Both the position numbers and the translations under genes were made by a program. Below the pieces are notes generated by a model, which saw only the letters and a list, made by a program, of their open reading frames with translations, searched no databases and had not been told where the DNA came from. From the NCBI GenBank assembly GCA_021840255.1, contig JAKBYX010000007.1:61551-125550 (forward strand): DNA of 64,000 bases, read 5' to 3'. Below are positions 34,867 through 43,842 of the stretch, one piece after another. Origin of the DNA: Nitrospirota bacterium. Lineage in GTDB: Bacteria; Nitrospirota; Thermodesulfovibrionia; Thermodesulfovibrionales; JdFR-88. Positions within the stretch are counted from its first letter, which is position 1. Every line of letters begins with the position of its first letter.

Positions 34867-35154
34867 CTACTCTTTGACTGCGGCCTTGTTGGCCATTTTA
34901 GCCAGCCTGGAGATCTTCCTGGAAGCCGTTTTTCTGTGTACTATCCCTTTGGACGCCGCCTTGGAGTAGGCTTTTACAGCCTCCTTGAGGGTGCCAGAGG
35001 CAGCCTCCGCGTTCTTTTCTGACACCGCTTTGGTCAATTTTTTTGAAACCGTCTTCAGCGCGCTTTTGACAGCGACGTTCTTCGAATGGTTTTTTTCGGC
35101 CTGCCTGACTCTTTTTTCAGCAGACGGGTTCTTTTTCTTCTTTGGTGCCGGCAA
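34867..35154 (-). CDS. rpsT: 30S ribosomal protein S20
   Basis: A 95-residue, Lys/Ala-rich, all-helical protein. It begins MPAPKKKKNPSAEKRVRQ and contains the S20 segments SALKTVSKKL and KGIVHRKTASRKISRLAKM. It is transcribed opposite to holA, the common holA/rpsT convergent arrangement. The ribosome site TAAGAGGAGG precedes the ATG. Confidence 0.96.
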   Translation of the reverse strand: MPAPKKKKNPSAEKRVRQAEKNHSKNVAVKSALKTVSKKLTKAVSEKNAEAASGTLKEAVKAYSKAASKGIVHRKTASRKISRLAKMANKAAVKE

Positions 35155-35281
35155 TCTGATCCTCCTCTTAGGCGCTATTGTTTAGCCTATAAATTATCAC
35201 ATCTTTCCTCATGAAATCAATACCCCTCATCCCAGCAGCGTCTCAGTATGAGTGGAAAGAGCCCCGCCGCCCGCCGTTGAT

Positions 35282-35320
35282 TAAGCTCTTGCTGCTTACC
35301 CGTTGGTAAGCTCTTGCTGC
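35282..35320. repeat. Direct repeat between rpsT and the aconitase gene
   Basis: TAAGCTCTTGCTGC occurs at 35282-35295 and again at 35307-35320, separated by 11 bases. The centre-to-centre distance is 25 bases, so the copies would not lie on exactly the same helix face. It may be an operator between the divergent genes. No regulator can be named. Confidence 0.5.
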
Positions 35321-35404
35321 GATATGTTAAATTATAAATTGTAATTTTAAGGTTTTATCTTTTGTTTTTTATTTTTTATCCGGAGGGAAATAAGAGACAG
35401 GCTC

Positions 35405-37363
35405 ATGGGCAGGAATATAGCAGAGAAAATACTGGATGCTCACATAGTTAATGGGGAAGTGAAGACCGGCTCGCGCGCCGGGCTGAAGATAGATCATGTT
35501 TATACTCAGGACGCCACCGGCACGATGGCGTGGCTTCAGTTCGAGGCGATCGGGGTGGACAGGGTGAAGGTACCCCTGGCCGTTTCTTATGTGGATCACA
35601 ACATGCTTCAGTCGAATTTCATGAACGCGGATGACCATGAGTTTCTGCGGACCGCGGCGGGGAAGTTCGGGGCTTGGTTTTCGAGGCCCGGCAACGGCAT
35701 ATCCCATCAGATCCATCTGGAGAGGTTCTCGGCTCCCGGCAGGATAGCGCTCGGAACGGACAGCCATACCCCCACCGGGGGCGGCATCGGCATGATGGCC
35801 ATAGGCGTAGGTGGGCTTGACGCCGCCACGGTGATGGCGGGTGCGCCCTTTGAACTTAAAGTGCCAGAGGTCCTGAGGGTGAGACTTACCGGCAAGCTCA
35901 GAAGGCCGTGGGTAACCGCCATGGATGTCATCCTTGAGCTCTTGAGGAGATTGAGCGTAAAGGGCGGAGTGGGCAAGATAGTCGAATACTCCGGGCCGGG
36001 TGTAAAGCAGTTAAGCGTTCCCGAGCGCGCAACCATAACCAACATGGGGGCGGAACTCGGGGCCACGACCTCAATATTCCCAAGCGACGAGCGGACCCTG
36101 TTTTTCATGAAAGCCCAGGGCCGCGAGAAGGACTGGGTGGAGCTCAAGGCAGACGATGACGCGTCTTATTCAGATACGATAAGCATAAACCTGTCTGAGC
36201 TGGAGCCGATGATGGCTGCCCCCCATAGCCCGGATAAAGTAGCACCGGCAAGGGAGCTGGCCGGCTTGAAGATAGACCAGGCCTGCATAGGCAGCTGCAC
36301 GAACTCTTCTTTTGTGGCCCTCAAAGAGGTTGCCTCGGCCTTGAAGGGGAGGGTGGTTTCTCCAGGGGTGGGCCTGCTTGTAAACACGGGCAGCCGCCAG
36401 GTCGCGCTAATGCTTTCGAAGGACGGCGCCGCCTCCGATTTTCTTGGCGCCGGCGCAAGGATGCTGGAGTCCTCCTGCGGGCCTTGCATAGGAATGGGCG
36501 GAGCGCCCGGCAGCGGGCAGGTGTCCATCCGCACCTATAACAGGAATTTCATGGGCAGGAGCGGCACAAAAGACGCAAAGGTATATCTGGCCAATCCCCT
36601 CTTGTGCGCCCTTTTTGCGCTGAAAGGGGAGGTGGTCGACCCCATGAAAGAAGAAGAGATAAAGGTCAAGAGGATCAAGGAACCGGCGGTTTACCCGATC
36701 GATGACAAGATGCTCATACCTCCGGATGCCGGTGAAAACAGGAACTCCGTTATAAAAAAAGGGCCAAATATAAAGGAGGTACCGTTGAAAGAGGCGTTGG
36801 GAGAGGAGATTCGCGCCCAGGCCCTTCTTGTGGTAGGCGACAATATAACGACCGACGATATTATGCCCGCGGGCTCACAGATACTCCCTCTGCGCTCCAA
36901 CATTCCGGCCATTTCCCAATATGTTTACAGGGGGATAGACGCAGATTTCAGCAAGCGGGCCCTGGAAGCGAAGGAAACAGGCGGGGGCGCGATCATCGGC
37001 GGCGAAAATTACGGCCAGGGTTCATCCAGGGAGCATGCCGCGCTGGCCCCCATGTATCTGGGCGTAAAGGTGGTTATCGCAAAATCATTTGCACGCATAC
37101 ACAGGTCTAACCTCATAAACTTTGGCATCCTGCCCCTGTTGTTCAAAGACCAGGGGGACCATGATAGAATAAAACCTGGTGACATGCTTCTCATGGAGAA
37201 CGTCCAGGCCGCCATCAAGGGTGGCCAGTCCTACACTGTCCAGGACCTCACCAGCGGGCTTTCCTTTGAGGTTTTGTCCAACCTGACGGAACGCGAAGCC
37301 GGTCTTATTCTGGCCGGGGGGCTTTTGTCTTACACCCGGGCCCGGTTCCACCAAGAGAAATGA
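35405..37363 (+). CDS. Aconitate hydratase
   Basis: A 652-residue aconitase of the compact type related to mitochondrial enzymes. The [4Fe-4S] ligands are in IGSCTNSSF (Cys about 299) and ESSCGPCIGMGG. Substrate and fold motifs are ALGTDSHTPTGGGIGMMAIGVGG, the swivel-domain GDNITTDDIMPAG and GENYGQGSSREHAALAP. It interconverts citrate and isocitrate in the TCA cycle. The length is within the range of this subgroup. It is preceded by the direct repeat at 35282 and an AT-rich region. Confidence 0.94.
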   Translation: MGRNIAEKILDAHIVNGEVKTGSRAGLKIDHVYTQDATGTMAWLQFEAIGVDRVKVPLAVSYVDHNMLQSNFMNADDHEFLRTAAGKFGAWFSRPGNGISHQIHLERFSAPGRIALGTDSHTPTGGGIGMMAIGVGGLDAATVMAGAPFELKVPEVLRVRLTGKLRRPWVTAMDVILELLRRLSVKGGVGKIVEYSGPGVKQLSVPERATITNMGAELGATTSIFPSDERTLFFMKAQGREKDWVELKADDDASYSDTISINLSELEPMMAAPHSPDKVAPARELAGLKIDQACIGSCTNSSFVALKEVASALKGRVVSPGVGLLVNTGSRQVALMLSKDGAASDFLGAGARMLESSCGPCIGMGGAPGSGQVSIRTYNRNFMGRSGTKDAKVYLANPLLCALFALKGEVVDPMKEEEIKVKRIKEPAVYPIDDKMLIPPDAGENRNSVIKKGPNIKEVPLKEALGEEIRAQALLVVGDNITTDDIMPAGSQILPLRSNIPAISQYVYRGIDADFSKRALEAKETGGGAIIGGENYGQGSSREHAALAPMYLGVKVVIAKSFARIHRSNLINFGILPLLFKDQGDHDRIKPGDMLLMENVQAAIKGGQSYTVQDLTSGLSFEVLSNLTEREAGLILAGGLLSYTRARFHQEK

Positions 37364-37464
37364 TCGCGGAAACAGAAGGGAAATGACGTCAAAAAAGCAA
37401 AAAGCAAAAAGCAAAAAAGATCAAAGAATCTGTTGATTCTATTTCGGCAGCAAGGAGGCGGTTT

Positions 37465-37968
37465 GTGAAAATCAGAAAGATGGTGCTTTTTTGCATCATG
37501 CTCGTTTTCGGCATAGCAATGGTGGCGGCGGGGGCGCAGGCGGCGGTAATAGTTTCTGAAGGAAAGGTGGTCAAGCTGAATTACACCCTTACAGTCAATG
37601 GCAAGGTTGTTGACAGCTCGCTTAAGCGGACCCCCATGGTCGTTACTATCGGGAAGCACCAGGTGATCCCCGGGTTTGAACAGGGGCTCATGGGTATGAA
37701 AGTGGGGCAGAAAAAATCTTTCACTGTTTCCCCTAAAGAGGGCTATGGCGAAATAAACCCGAAGGCCATCGTGGAAGTACCCAAAAGCAAATTGCCAAAG
37801 GACGTAAATATCAAACCTGGCATGACGCTATACGGGCGGGGACCCGATGGGAGGCCTTTCCCGGTGAAGATCGTGAAGGTCAAGAAGGACTCAGCGGTCG
37901 TCGATTTTAACAATCCCATGGCAGGCAAGACTCTGAATTTTGCCGTTCAGATTTTGGATATAAAGTAA
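37465..37968 (+). CDS. Exported FKBP-type (SlyD-like) peptidyl-prolyl isomerase
   Basis: A 167-residue protein. A GTG start follows AAGGAGG. A signal peptide spans about residues 1-27 (cleavage near GAQAA). The FKBP domain then begins VVKLNYTLTVNGKVVDSS. The loop HQVIPGFEQGLMGMKVGQKKSFTVSPKEGYGEINP is typical of SlyD/FkpA relatives with an inserted flap. No metal-binding His/Cys tail is present. It likely folds periplasmic proteins. A perfect terminator follows. Confidence 0.9.
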   Translation: MKIRKMVLFCIMLVFGIAMVAAGAQAAVIVSEGKVVKLNYTLTVNGKVVDSSLKRTPMVVTIGKHQVIPGFEQGLMGMKVGQKKSFTVSPKEGYGEINPKAIVEVPKSKLPKDVNIKPGMTLYGRGPDGRPFPVKIVKVKKDSAVVDFNNPMAGKTLNFAVQILDIK

Positions 37969-37993
37969 GCAGAAAAAAAGGAAAAAGAAAAAG

Positions 37994-38030
37994 AAAAAAG
38001 CCTGAAATCCACCGGATTTCAGGCTTTTTT
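37994..38030. terminator. Bidirectional intrinsic terminator
   Basis: A 17-bp perfect stem: AAAAAAGCCTGAAATCC (37994-38010) pairs with the complementary arm at 38014-38030, with a three-base loop and T/A tails on both sides. It ends the FKBP gene from the left and the recN-region operon from the right. Confidence 0.9.
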
Positions 38031-38047
38031 CTTTTTCCCCTTTTGTT

Positions 38048-38299
38048 TTATGCCCAGACCTCTATGGCCACCTCGGGGCACATCCTGGCGCAGATGGCGC
38101 ACCCGGAGCAATCCTCCATCCTAACGGCCTGTGCGGTGTAAAATCCCGCAGGCTGGAGTTTTTTGTCCATCTCGATGACTCCCTTGGGGCACGACAGGAC
38201 GCAGTACTTGCAGCCTTTGCAAAGCTCCGTGCTGATGCTTATTTTGCCCTGCCTGCGGCCGTTCGCCTGGTTTTTGTTTTTAGTTTTTTCCGTTTTCAT
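38048..38299 (-). CDS. 2[4Fe-4S] ferredoxin, KorD/VorD-like
   Basis: An 83-residue protein with two [4Fe-4S] motifs (CKGCKYCVLSCPKG and CSGCAICARMCPEVAIE). The layout resembles the delta subunit of 2-oxoacid:ferredoxin oxidoreductases, including the GFYTAQ segment between clusters. The first 20 residues are Lys/Asn/Gln-rich. The gene overlaps the recN start region by four bases and is last in its operon. No oxoacid oxidoreductase alpha or beta subunit follows, so it is an orphan or a general ferredoxin. Confidence 0.82.
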   Translation of the reverse strand: MKTEKTKNKNQANGRRQGKISISTELCKGCKYCVLSCPKGVIEMDKKLQPAGFYTAQAVRMEDCSGCAICARMCPEVAIEVWA

Positions 38300-39960
38300 G
38301 ATGTTGCTAAAAACCCTCTTTCGATCAGTTCTTTTGCGTGCCTTAAAGACGCATCAGTCAGTTTTCCGCCTAACATCCTTGCCACCTCTTCCTGCCTCGC
38401 GCCGTCCCGGACCTCTTTTATTATAACTTTTGTGCCCTCGGGGCCGGCCTCTTTTTCTATAACGAAATGGGTATCCGCGGCGCCGGCTATCTGGGGCTCG
38501 TGCGTAATACAGAGCACCTGGTGAGACCCGGCAAGCTCCTTTAATTTTCTTGCCACGTTCCAGGCTGTTTTCCCGCCGATGCCGGCGTCCACCTCATCGA
38601 ATACCAGTACCGGCACCCCCTTGCTCCTCATGGCGCTTTTTATGGCGAGCATCAGCCTGGACAGCTCTCCGCCTGAAGCCACCTTATGGAGCGGCCTTAA
38701 CCCTTCGCCGGGATTGGCGTTAAAAAGAAATTCTATCCTGTCCGCCCCGCCTGGTCCGGTCTCGCAGCTGGAAAATTCTATCTTGAACTGGGCCTTTTCA
38801 AGGGCCAGTTCTTTCATGATACGGGTAACGGCCTTTTGGGCTTCGAGGGCGAATTTTTTCCTTTTGGAGGAAAGGGCCTCCGCCGCCCGGGCCAGCCTGG
38901 TCTCCGTCTCTTTAAGCTCTTTTTCAATGTTGACGGCGCTTTCGCCTTCCTCAAGCAGGCCCGCAAGCTCCGCGCGGGCCCGGTCCATCTGTCCCAGAAC
39001 GTCTTCAATAGTGCCGCCGTATTTTTTTTTGAGTTTTTTTATGAGCTCAAGCCTTTCCTCCACTTGGGCAAGCCTGTCCGGGTCCGGCTCGTAGGAGTCT
39101 TTTTTCGATCTCAGGAACATGGCCGCCTCATCAAGTAAGGGCAGGGCCTGCGAGATGAATTCCAGGGGCTGGCCGGCCTGTGGATCGATAGAGGCGGCCT
39201 CTTGCAGCGCGTTTTTAGCCCTGGAGAGGTCCTCAATGGCGGAGCCGTCGGCCCCGTAAATAAGCGCATATGCGGACTCCATGAGCTCTCTCAGCCGTAC
39301 AAGGTGAATGAGTATGTTCTTTTCCTCCTCCAGCTTCAAGTCTTCGCCTGCTGTCAATTGGGCGGAGCCGATCTCCTCTATCTGAAATGAGAGCAGCTCC
39401 CGCTTCCTGTTTTTTTCCTCCAGGCCGGAGCCGATCCTGGCCAGCCTTTCCCTTGCGCCCGCAGCCTGTTCATAAAGAGAGCTGACCAGTTTTCTCTCCG
39501 CGGACAACCCGGCCGCTTCATCGAGCATCCTAAGCTGGTTTTGAGGGGAAAGGAGGCTCTGGTGATCATGCTGGCCATGGATGTCCACCAGGTCTTTGCC
39601 CAGCTCGGACAAGGCCTGGACCCCAACCATTACGTCGTTCAAAAAGGCCCTGTTTTTGCCGGAGGAGGCCGAGATTATTCGCCTCAGGACCATTGCATTG
39701 CCGTTGTCTTCGCCGATAGCCAGGTTTTCCAGCACGGGCGGCCTGTCTTCTGTCTCGAAATAGACCTGGACCGTTGCCGCTTCGCATCCGGACCTTATCA
39801 TCCCGGCATAGGCCCTGCCCCCCAGCGCGATCCCCAGCGCGTCCACTATTATCGATTTTCCCGCGCCGGTCTCTCCTGTCAGCACATTGAGGCCCTCTGA
39901 AAAACAGATGTCCAGGTCCCGTATGATGGCGAAATCCTTTATCCTGAGTTCCCGTATCAT
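38296..39960 (-). CDS. recN: DNA repair protein RecN
   Basis: A 554-residue SMC-like ATPase. Walker A is GETGAGKSIIVDAL near the N-terminus (LRIKDFAIIRDLDICFSEGLNVL precedes it in parts). A long coiled-coil middle spans about residues 160-370. The C-terminal signature and Walker B are ASGGELSRLMLAIKS and VLVFDEVDAGIGG. It functions in double-strand-break repair. The stop/start overlaps (four bases) with the HIT gene upstream and the ferredoxin downstream show a tightly packed minus-strand operon. Confidence 0.96.
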   Translation of the reverse strand: MIRELRIKDFAIIRDLDICFSEGLNVLTGETGAGKSIIVDALGIALGGRAYAGMIRSGCEAATVQVYFETEDRPPVLENLAIGEDNGNAMVLRRIISASSGKNRAFLNDVMVGVQALSELGKDLVDIHGQHDHQSLLSPQNQLRMLDEAAGLSAERKLVSSLYEQAAGARERLARIGSGLEEKNRKRELLSFQIEEIGSAQLTAGEDLKLEEEKNILIHLVRLRELMESAYALIYGADGSAIEDLSRAKNALQEAASIDPQAGQPLEFISQALPLLDEAAMFLRSKKDSYEPDPDRLAQVEERLELIKKLKKKYGGTIEDVLGQMDRARAELAGLLEEGESAVNIEKELKETETRLARAAEALSSKRKKFALEAQKAVTRIMKELALEKAQFKIEFSSCETGPGGADRIEFLFNANPGEGLRPLHKVASGGELSRLMLAIKSAMRSKGVPVLVFDEVDAGIGGKTAWNVARKLKELAGSHQVLCITHEPQIAGAADTHFVIEKEAGPEGTKVIIKEVRDGARQEEVARMLGGKLTDASLRHAKELIERGFLATS

Positions 39961-40493
39961 AAAGCCGGTCCGCCTGGGGAAGGTGTCTCAAAATTGGCCT
40001 CAAAAGAGAGTTCGCCAAAAAGGGGGCGGAGCTTGTCATAGGTGGACAGCAGATGCTCCGGTATTACGTGGACCTCGTCCAGGACGGCCATGAAACCTGA
40101 GTCCCCGGTCCAGCGGGGGACTATGTGCATGTGAAGGTGCTCTTCTATGCCTGCGCCCGCAGCTTTGCCCATATTGAAGCCCGTGTTAAACCCTTCGGGC
40201 TGTATCGCCTTGGACAGGCATGATATGGAGAGTCTTGTCAGGCGGATCAGATCGCAAAGCTCATTATCATTAAGCTCCTCGATGTGGGAGGCGTGCCTGT
40301 ACGGGGCCACCAGCAGATGGCCGCCGTTATAAGGATATTTGTTCATCATAACGAAACAGGTCCCGCCCCGGCGAAGGATAAGGGTCTGTCTGTCTTCATT
40401 TTTATTTTTTTTAGGGTATTGGCAAAATATGCATTCCCCTTTTTCAGGGGACAGGATGTACTCGATGCGCCATGGCGTCCAGAGCTGCTTCAT
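39957..40493 (-). CDS. HIT-family nucleotide hydrolase/transferase
   Basis: A 178-residue HIT protein. The catalytic triad is EHLHMHIVPRW (H-x-H-x-H, about residues 138-148), and zinc-ligand-like CIFCQYPKK lies near the N-terminus. MNKYPYNGGHLLVAPYRH is the nucleotide-binding strand. It resembles the AP4A phosphorylase/FHIT-like branch. It overlaps recN and udg by four bases each. Confidence 0.93.
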   Translation of the reverse strand: MKQLWTPWRIEYILSPEKGECIFCQYPKKNKNEDRQTLILRRGGTCFVMMNKYPYNGGHLLVAPYRHASHIEELNDNELCDLIRLTRLSISCLSKAIQPEGFNTGFNMGKAAGAGIEEHLHMHIVPRWTGDSGFMAVLDEVHVIPEHLLSTYDKLRPLFGELSFEANFETPSPGGPAL

Positions 40494-41224
40494 GGGGCCT
40501 TCAGGCCCAGGAGCTCAAGGACCTGCAAGGCATCCTGCCACGTGAGTATCTTGTCCTTTGGGTTCCTGAGCAGGTAAGACGGATGATATGTGGGCATGAA
40601 GGGGATCCCCTCAAAGTTGGCGAATCTGCCGCGCAATTTGCTTATCTGGACTTCCGTGCACAGCAGGGTCTGCGCGGACACCCTTCCAAGAGCAATTATG
40701 GCCTCGGGAGCGATTATCCCTATCTGTTTTTTAAGGAAGGGCAGGCAAGCGCTAACCTCATCTTCTTCCGGGTCCCTGTTTCCCTCGGGCCTGCACTTTA
40801 CTATATTGGCTATGAAGACATCCTCTCTCTTCATCCCCAGCTTGATGATAAGATTTGTGAGCAGTTGTCCGGCCCTGCCGACGAACGGGCGGCCCTGTTT
40901 GTCCTCTTCCGCGCCCGGCGCCTCGCCTATGAACATGATCCTTGCCGAGGGGTTCCCCTCGCCAAAGACTATGTTTGTTCTCCCGGCGGATAGTTTACAG
41001 CCCGTGCAGCCCTCTAGCGCCTCGTGGTAGAGTTTTTCCAGTGCGGCGGCTTTTTCCCCTGCGGACATTTTCCGTTTTTCCTGCTTTTTTTGCGTGTTTG
41101 TTTGTGTTTTTGTTTTTTCCTTTTTCACTTCAACACCGGCCCCGAGCGGGACCTCATCCAGGCCCATCGCCCTGTAAAATTCAAACACATGTCTAAGATC
41201 CGTCCTGCTTACCGGCTCCCCCAT
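40490..41224 (-). CDS. Uracil-DNA glycosylase, family 4 ([4Fe-4S])
   Basis: A 244-residue protein with a low-complexity Lys/Thr/Gln linker (about residues 30-55) ahead of the catalytic domain. Family 4 motifs are [20 protein letters not shown] and [13 protein letters not shown]. Fe-S cysteines appear in [18 protein letters not shown] and VSACLPFL. It removes uracil from DNA. The N-terminal 30 residues ([23 protein letters not shown]) are also conserved in many family members. It overlaps nadK by 16 bases. Confidence 0.93.
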   Translation of the reverse strand: MGEPVSRTDLRHVFEFYRAMGLDEVPLGAGVEVKKEKTKTQTNTQKKQEKRKMSAGEKAAALEKLYHEALEGCTGCKLSAGRTNIVFGEGNPSARIMFIGEAPGAEEDKQGRPFVGRAGQLLTNLIIKLGMKREDVFIANIVKCRPEGNRDPEEDEVSACLPFLKKQIGIIAPEAIIALGRVSAQTLLCTEVQISKLRGRFANFEGIPFMPTYHPSYLLRNPKDKILTWQDALQVLELLGLKAP

Positions 41225-42060
41225 CTCAATTTCTCCCTTAACACCTGAAAATAATCACGCTTCAAAGGCGTCAGCAGCTTTGTTATATACGGAGATTTTG
41301 TTATCCTCACCACGTCCTGGTCCTTGAGAGTAATGCCAACCTGTCCGTCCATCGTCAAAAATACCTCTGTGTTTCTGGTCACCGGGATGATCTCTATCTC
41401 AGCCTCCTGGGGCAGAACTATGGGCCTCATGGCAAGAGAGTGAGAGCAGATGGGGGTCAGCACAATGCCGGGGACGGCAGGGTGGAGCACCGGACCTCCC
41501 GCCGAAAGGCAATAGGCGGTGGAACCCGTTGGTGTGGAGGCTATAAGTCCGTCGGCCCTGAAAGTGGATATGTGCGCCCCGTTCACGTATGCCTCTATGT
41601 CAATTATCCTTGAGGTGGACCCCTTGTTTACGACAACGTCATTTAAAACGGTATATTCCGCTATCAGCTCTCCGTATCTTTTTATCCTGGCCCCGAGCAT
41701 CATTCGCTCCTCGTACGGGCAGGTGTCCGACAGCCCCTTTTCCACCGCCTCGTACAGTTGCTCCGCGCCCGCTTCGGTTATGAAACCCAATCCGCCCATG
41801 TTAATGCCAAGGATGGGCACGCCCCTGGCGCACACAAGCCTGGCAACCGAAAGAATCGTCCCGTCTCCGCCAAGCGTCACTATGAGGTCAGCGGCCTTGG
41901 CTATGTCCACCCTCGAATAACCCTGAATATTCAGGGCCTTTGCGGGCCCGGCCTCCACCAAAGGCTCAAACCCTTTTTCCTTAAGCCAGGGAACCAACCC
42001 TTCAATTATCTTTTCGGGCCCATTCGTTCCCTCTTTGGCTATTATTCCAATCTTTTTCAT
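41209..42060 (-). CDS. nadK: NAD kinase
   Basis: A 283-residue enzyme that phosphorylates NAD to NADP. The diagnostic motif VTLGGDGTILSVAR (about residues 62-75) carries the GGDG loop. NDVVVNKG and DGLIASTPTGSTAYCLSAGGP complete the active site. The length is typical. It overlaps tsaE upstream by 58 bases, a larger overlap than its neighbours show. Confidence 0.96.
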   Translation of the reverse strand: MKKIGIIAKEGTNGPEKIIEGLVPWLKEKGFEPLVEAGPAKALNIQGYSRVDIAKAADLIVTLGGDGTILSVARLVCARGVPILGINMGGLGFITEAGAEQLYEAVEKGLSDTCPYEERMMLGARIKRYGELIAEYTVLNDVVVNKGSTSRIIDIEAYVNGAHISTFRADGLIASTPTGSTAYCLSAGGPVLHPAVPGIVLTPICSHSLAMRPIVLPQEAEIEIIPVTRNTEVFLTMDGQVGITLKDQDVVRITKSPYITKLLTPLKRDYFQVLREKLRWGSR

Positions 42061-42499
42061 CGATGCCCTCTATTATAATCTCTCTTGGCCCCTCGCGGGC
42101 AACGGGTGCCCCGCGGGTCACCGTAATGCTCACCCTGATGCCGCCCCGGGCATGGGGCATAAGCCTTTCCGCCCACTCTATGACAGCTATGCCGTCCCTG
42201 CCGGGGTACTCCTCTATCCCTATATCTTCCGCGTCAGTCGAGTCTTCGAGCCTGTAGAGGTCTATATGGTAGAAGGGTATTTTCCGGGTTGCGCTCTCAT
42301 GCTCGGCAACGATCGTGAAGCTTGCGCTTGTGATGTCGCCGGGGGGTATTCCAAGCGCCATGGCCACGCCTTTTACAAAAACGGTCTTGCCGCTTCCCAG
42401 CTCTCCGTGCAGATAAACGGTGTCGCCCGGTTTAAGGAAACCGCCAAGTCTTCTGCCTGCCGCCATGGTCTCTTTCGGCGTTCTGGATATGAGTTTTAT
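42002..42499 (-). CDS. tsaE: tRNA N6-threonylcarbamoyladenosine biosynthesis ATPase TsaE, apparent AUA/AUC start
   Basis: A P-loop ATPase of the TsaE family: LHGELGSGKTVFVKGVAMALG is Walker A, and FTIVAEHE, FYHIDLYRLED and VIEWAERL follow. The first ATG (42466) falls inside the conserved N-terminal helix. The family N-terminus continues upstream as KLISRTPKET directly before MAAGRRLG. That extension is bounded by a stop at 42517 and contains no ATG, GTG or TTG. ATA at 42499 lies eight bases after AGGGAGG (42508-42514) and ATC at 42502 lies five bases after it, so one of these probably initiates. A base-call error is the alternative. Confidence 0.85.
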   Translation of the reverse strand: MKLISRTPKETMAAGRRLGGFLKPGDTVYLHGELGSGKTVFVKGVAMALGIPPGDITSASFTIVAEHESATRKIPFYHIDLYRLEDSTDAEDIGIEEYPGRDGIAVIEWAERLMPHARGGIRVSITVTRGAPVAREGPREIIIEGIDEKDWNNSQRGNEWARKDN

Positions 42500-42519
42500 G
42501 ATGGCTGCCTCCCTTTAGT

Positions 42520-42972
42520 CTAGGGGGCCATTGCGGCCTTTATTATCTCATGCCTGCCTATGATGCCCAGGAGTTTTTTGCCTTTTACCACGGGCACGAT
42601 ATGGACCCTTTTTTCCGTCATTATCGTGGCCACGTCCTCCATCTGGGTCTCTTCATTAACCGAGATCGCTTCCCTGGTGCATATGTCGCCCACCGTGCGG
42701 GCGGACATCTTTCTCAGCTCCTCTTTTATTAGCGAGGGCGGCTCAAGGGCGATGTAGGCATCGAAGAGCCTGAGGAGGGTGGGGATATGGAGTCTCTTGT
42801 CCTGGGCAACAAGGTCATTTTCCGTCACTATCCCGGTCAGTTCGCCCTCTTCATTAACAACGGGCGCCCCGCTAATGTTTTTTTCAATGAAAAGCCTTCC
42901 AAGCTCCTCCACCGTCATATCCGGCGAGACCGAGATCACGTCCCGTATCATGATGTCCCTGGCCAGCGGCAT
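42520..42972 (-). CDS. Two-CBS-domain protein
   Basis: A 150-residue protein made only of a CBS pair. The first domain covers about residues 5-60 (MIRDVISVSPDMTVEELG, then GAPVVNEEGELTGIVTENDL) and the second about 90-150 (DICTREAISVNEETQMEDVA, then LLGIIGRHEIIKA). Such proteins sense adenine nucleotides and modulate partners. The partner is not evident from neighbours. A T-rich stretch of about 90 bases separates it from pgeF. Confidence 0.92.
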   Translation of the reverse strand: MPLARDIMIRDVISVSPDMTVEELGRLFIEKNISGAPVVNEEGELTGIVTENDLVAQDKRLHIPTLLRLFDAYIALEPPSLIKEELRKMSARTVGDICTREAISVNEETQMEDVATIMTEKRVHIVPVVKGKKLLGIIGRHEIIKAAMAP

Positions 42973-43062
42973 TTCTTTTTTGTCCCTCCTGCGAAAAATT
43001 TTTTTCTTTTTTGCTCTTTTGTCTTTTCTGGTGCTTCTTGTTTTTTTTTTTTTACCCTCAGG

Positions 43063-43842
43063 TCAGGAACGCTTGATTATGAACCCTCCCTGCCTTCCCG
43101 CCGCTTTTGCGCCCAACCGGAACTCCCGCCTGTAGGAGTTGAACTTTTCAGGCAGGCAGGACGTGCACATCAGGGCAAGCCATATGTTTTCCGTCCTTAC
43201 GCCGCAGGACAGGGCCTGCTGTCTGTTTGCCTCCGGGAGGTCTACGTATGCCTTTGGCCCTTTTACCCCGTAATAGAGGACATTTACCGTTTTGTTATCT
43301 TTATTGCCTGAGGATGCCGAGGTCTTTATCTGCTTCAGTACGTCGAGGTCCACCTCGTAACAGCACCCCCTTATAGCCGGTCCTATGGCAAGCCGTATAT
43401 CATGCGGACGGCTGCCAAAGACGGACCTCATCTTTTCTATGGTATTTATAAGGATCCCCTTGGCCGTACCTCTCCAGCCTGCATGGACCGCCCCTATCAC
43501 GCCCGTCTTGTTATCATAAAGGAGCGCGGGGACGCAGTCGGCCACCATGATGCCAAGGGCCACGCCGCTTCTTGCGGTGATGACCGCATCGGCCTCCGGC
43601 GGGTTTTTGACCTGGGTGGCGGTACAGTCCTCATAGACAATAACAGCGTTTGTGTGCCTTTGCACGGGCATGAACAGGTTGCAGGGAGAGGTATCAAGCT
43701 CGCGGCACACGGCCTGCCTGTCCACGCCGGGGACTTTTCCCGTGAAAAAGGCGCGGATCTTCCGGCCGGCAAGCCCTGGCCCGTCCGGGTTGCCCTGAAA
43801 TAAAAAAATCTCAGGGTACAGGAACAAAGAACTCTCCGCCAT
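43063..43842 (-). CDS. pgeF: PgeF-type laccase-domain protein (purine nucleoside phosphorylase/peptidoglycan editing)
   Basis: A 259-residue protein of the DUF152/YfiH family. The metal-site residues are in MPVQRHTNAV (His), VADCVPALL (Cys) and GAVHAGWRGTAKGI (His). It has been described as a multicopper-oxidase-like fold acting on purine nucleosides and on peptidoglycan precursor errors. It overlaps the nnr gene by 32 bases. Two Lys/Asn/Ser-rich short stretches occur near residues 175-190. Confidence 0.9.
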   Translation of the reverse strand: MAESSLFLYPEIFLFQGNPDGPGLAGRKIRAFFTGKVPGVDRQAVCRELDTSPCNLFMPVQRHTNAVIVYEDCTATQVKNPPEADAVITARSGVALGIMVADCVPALLYDNKTGVIGAVHAGWRGTAKGILINTIEKMRSVFGSRPHDIRLAIGPAIRGCCYEVDLDVLKQIKTSASSGNKDNKTVNVLYYGVKGPKAYVDLPEANRQQALSCGVRTENIWLALMCTSCLPEKFNSYRREFRLGAKAAGRQGGFIIKRS

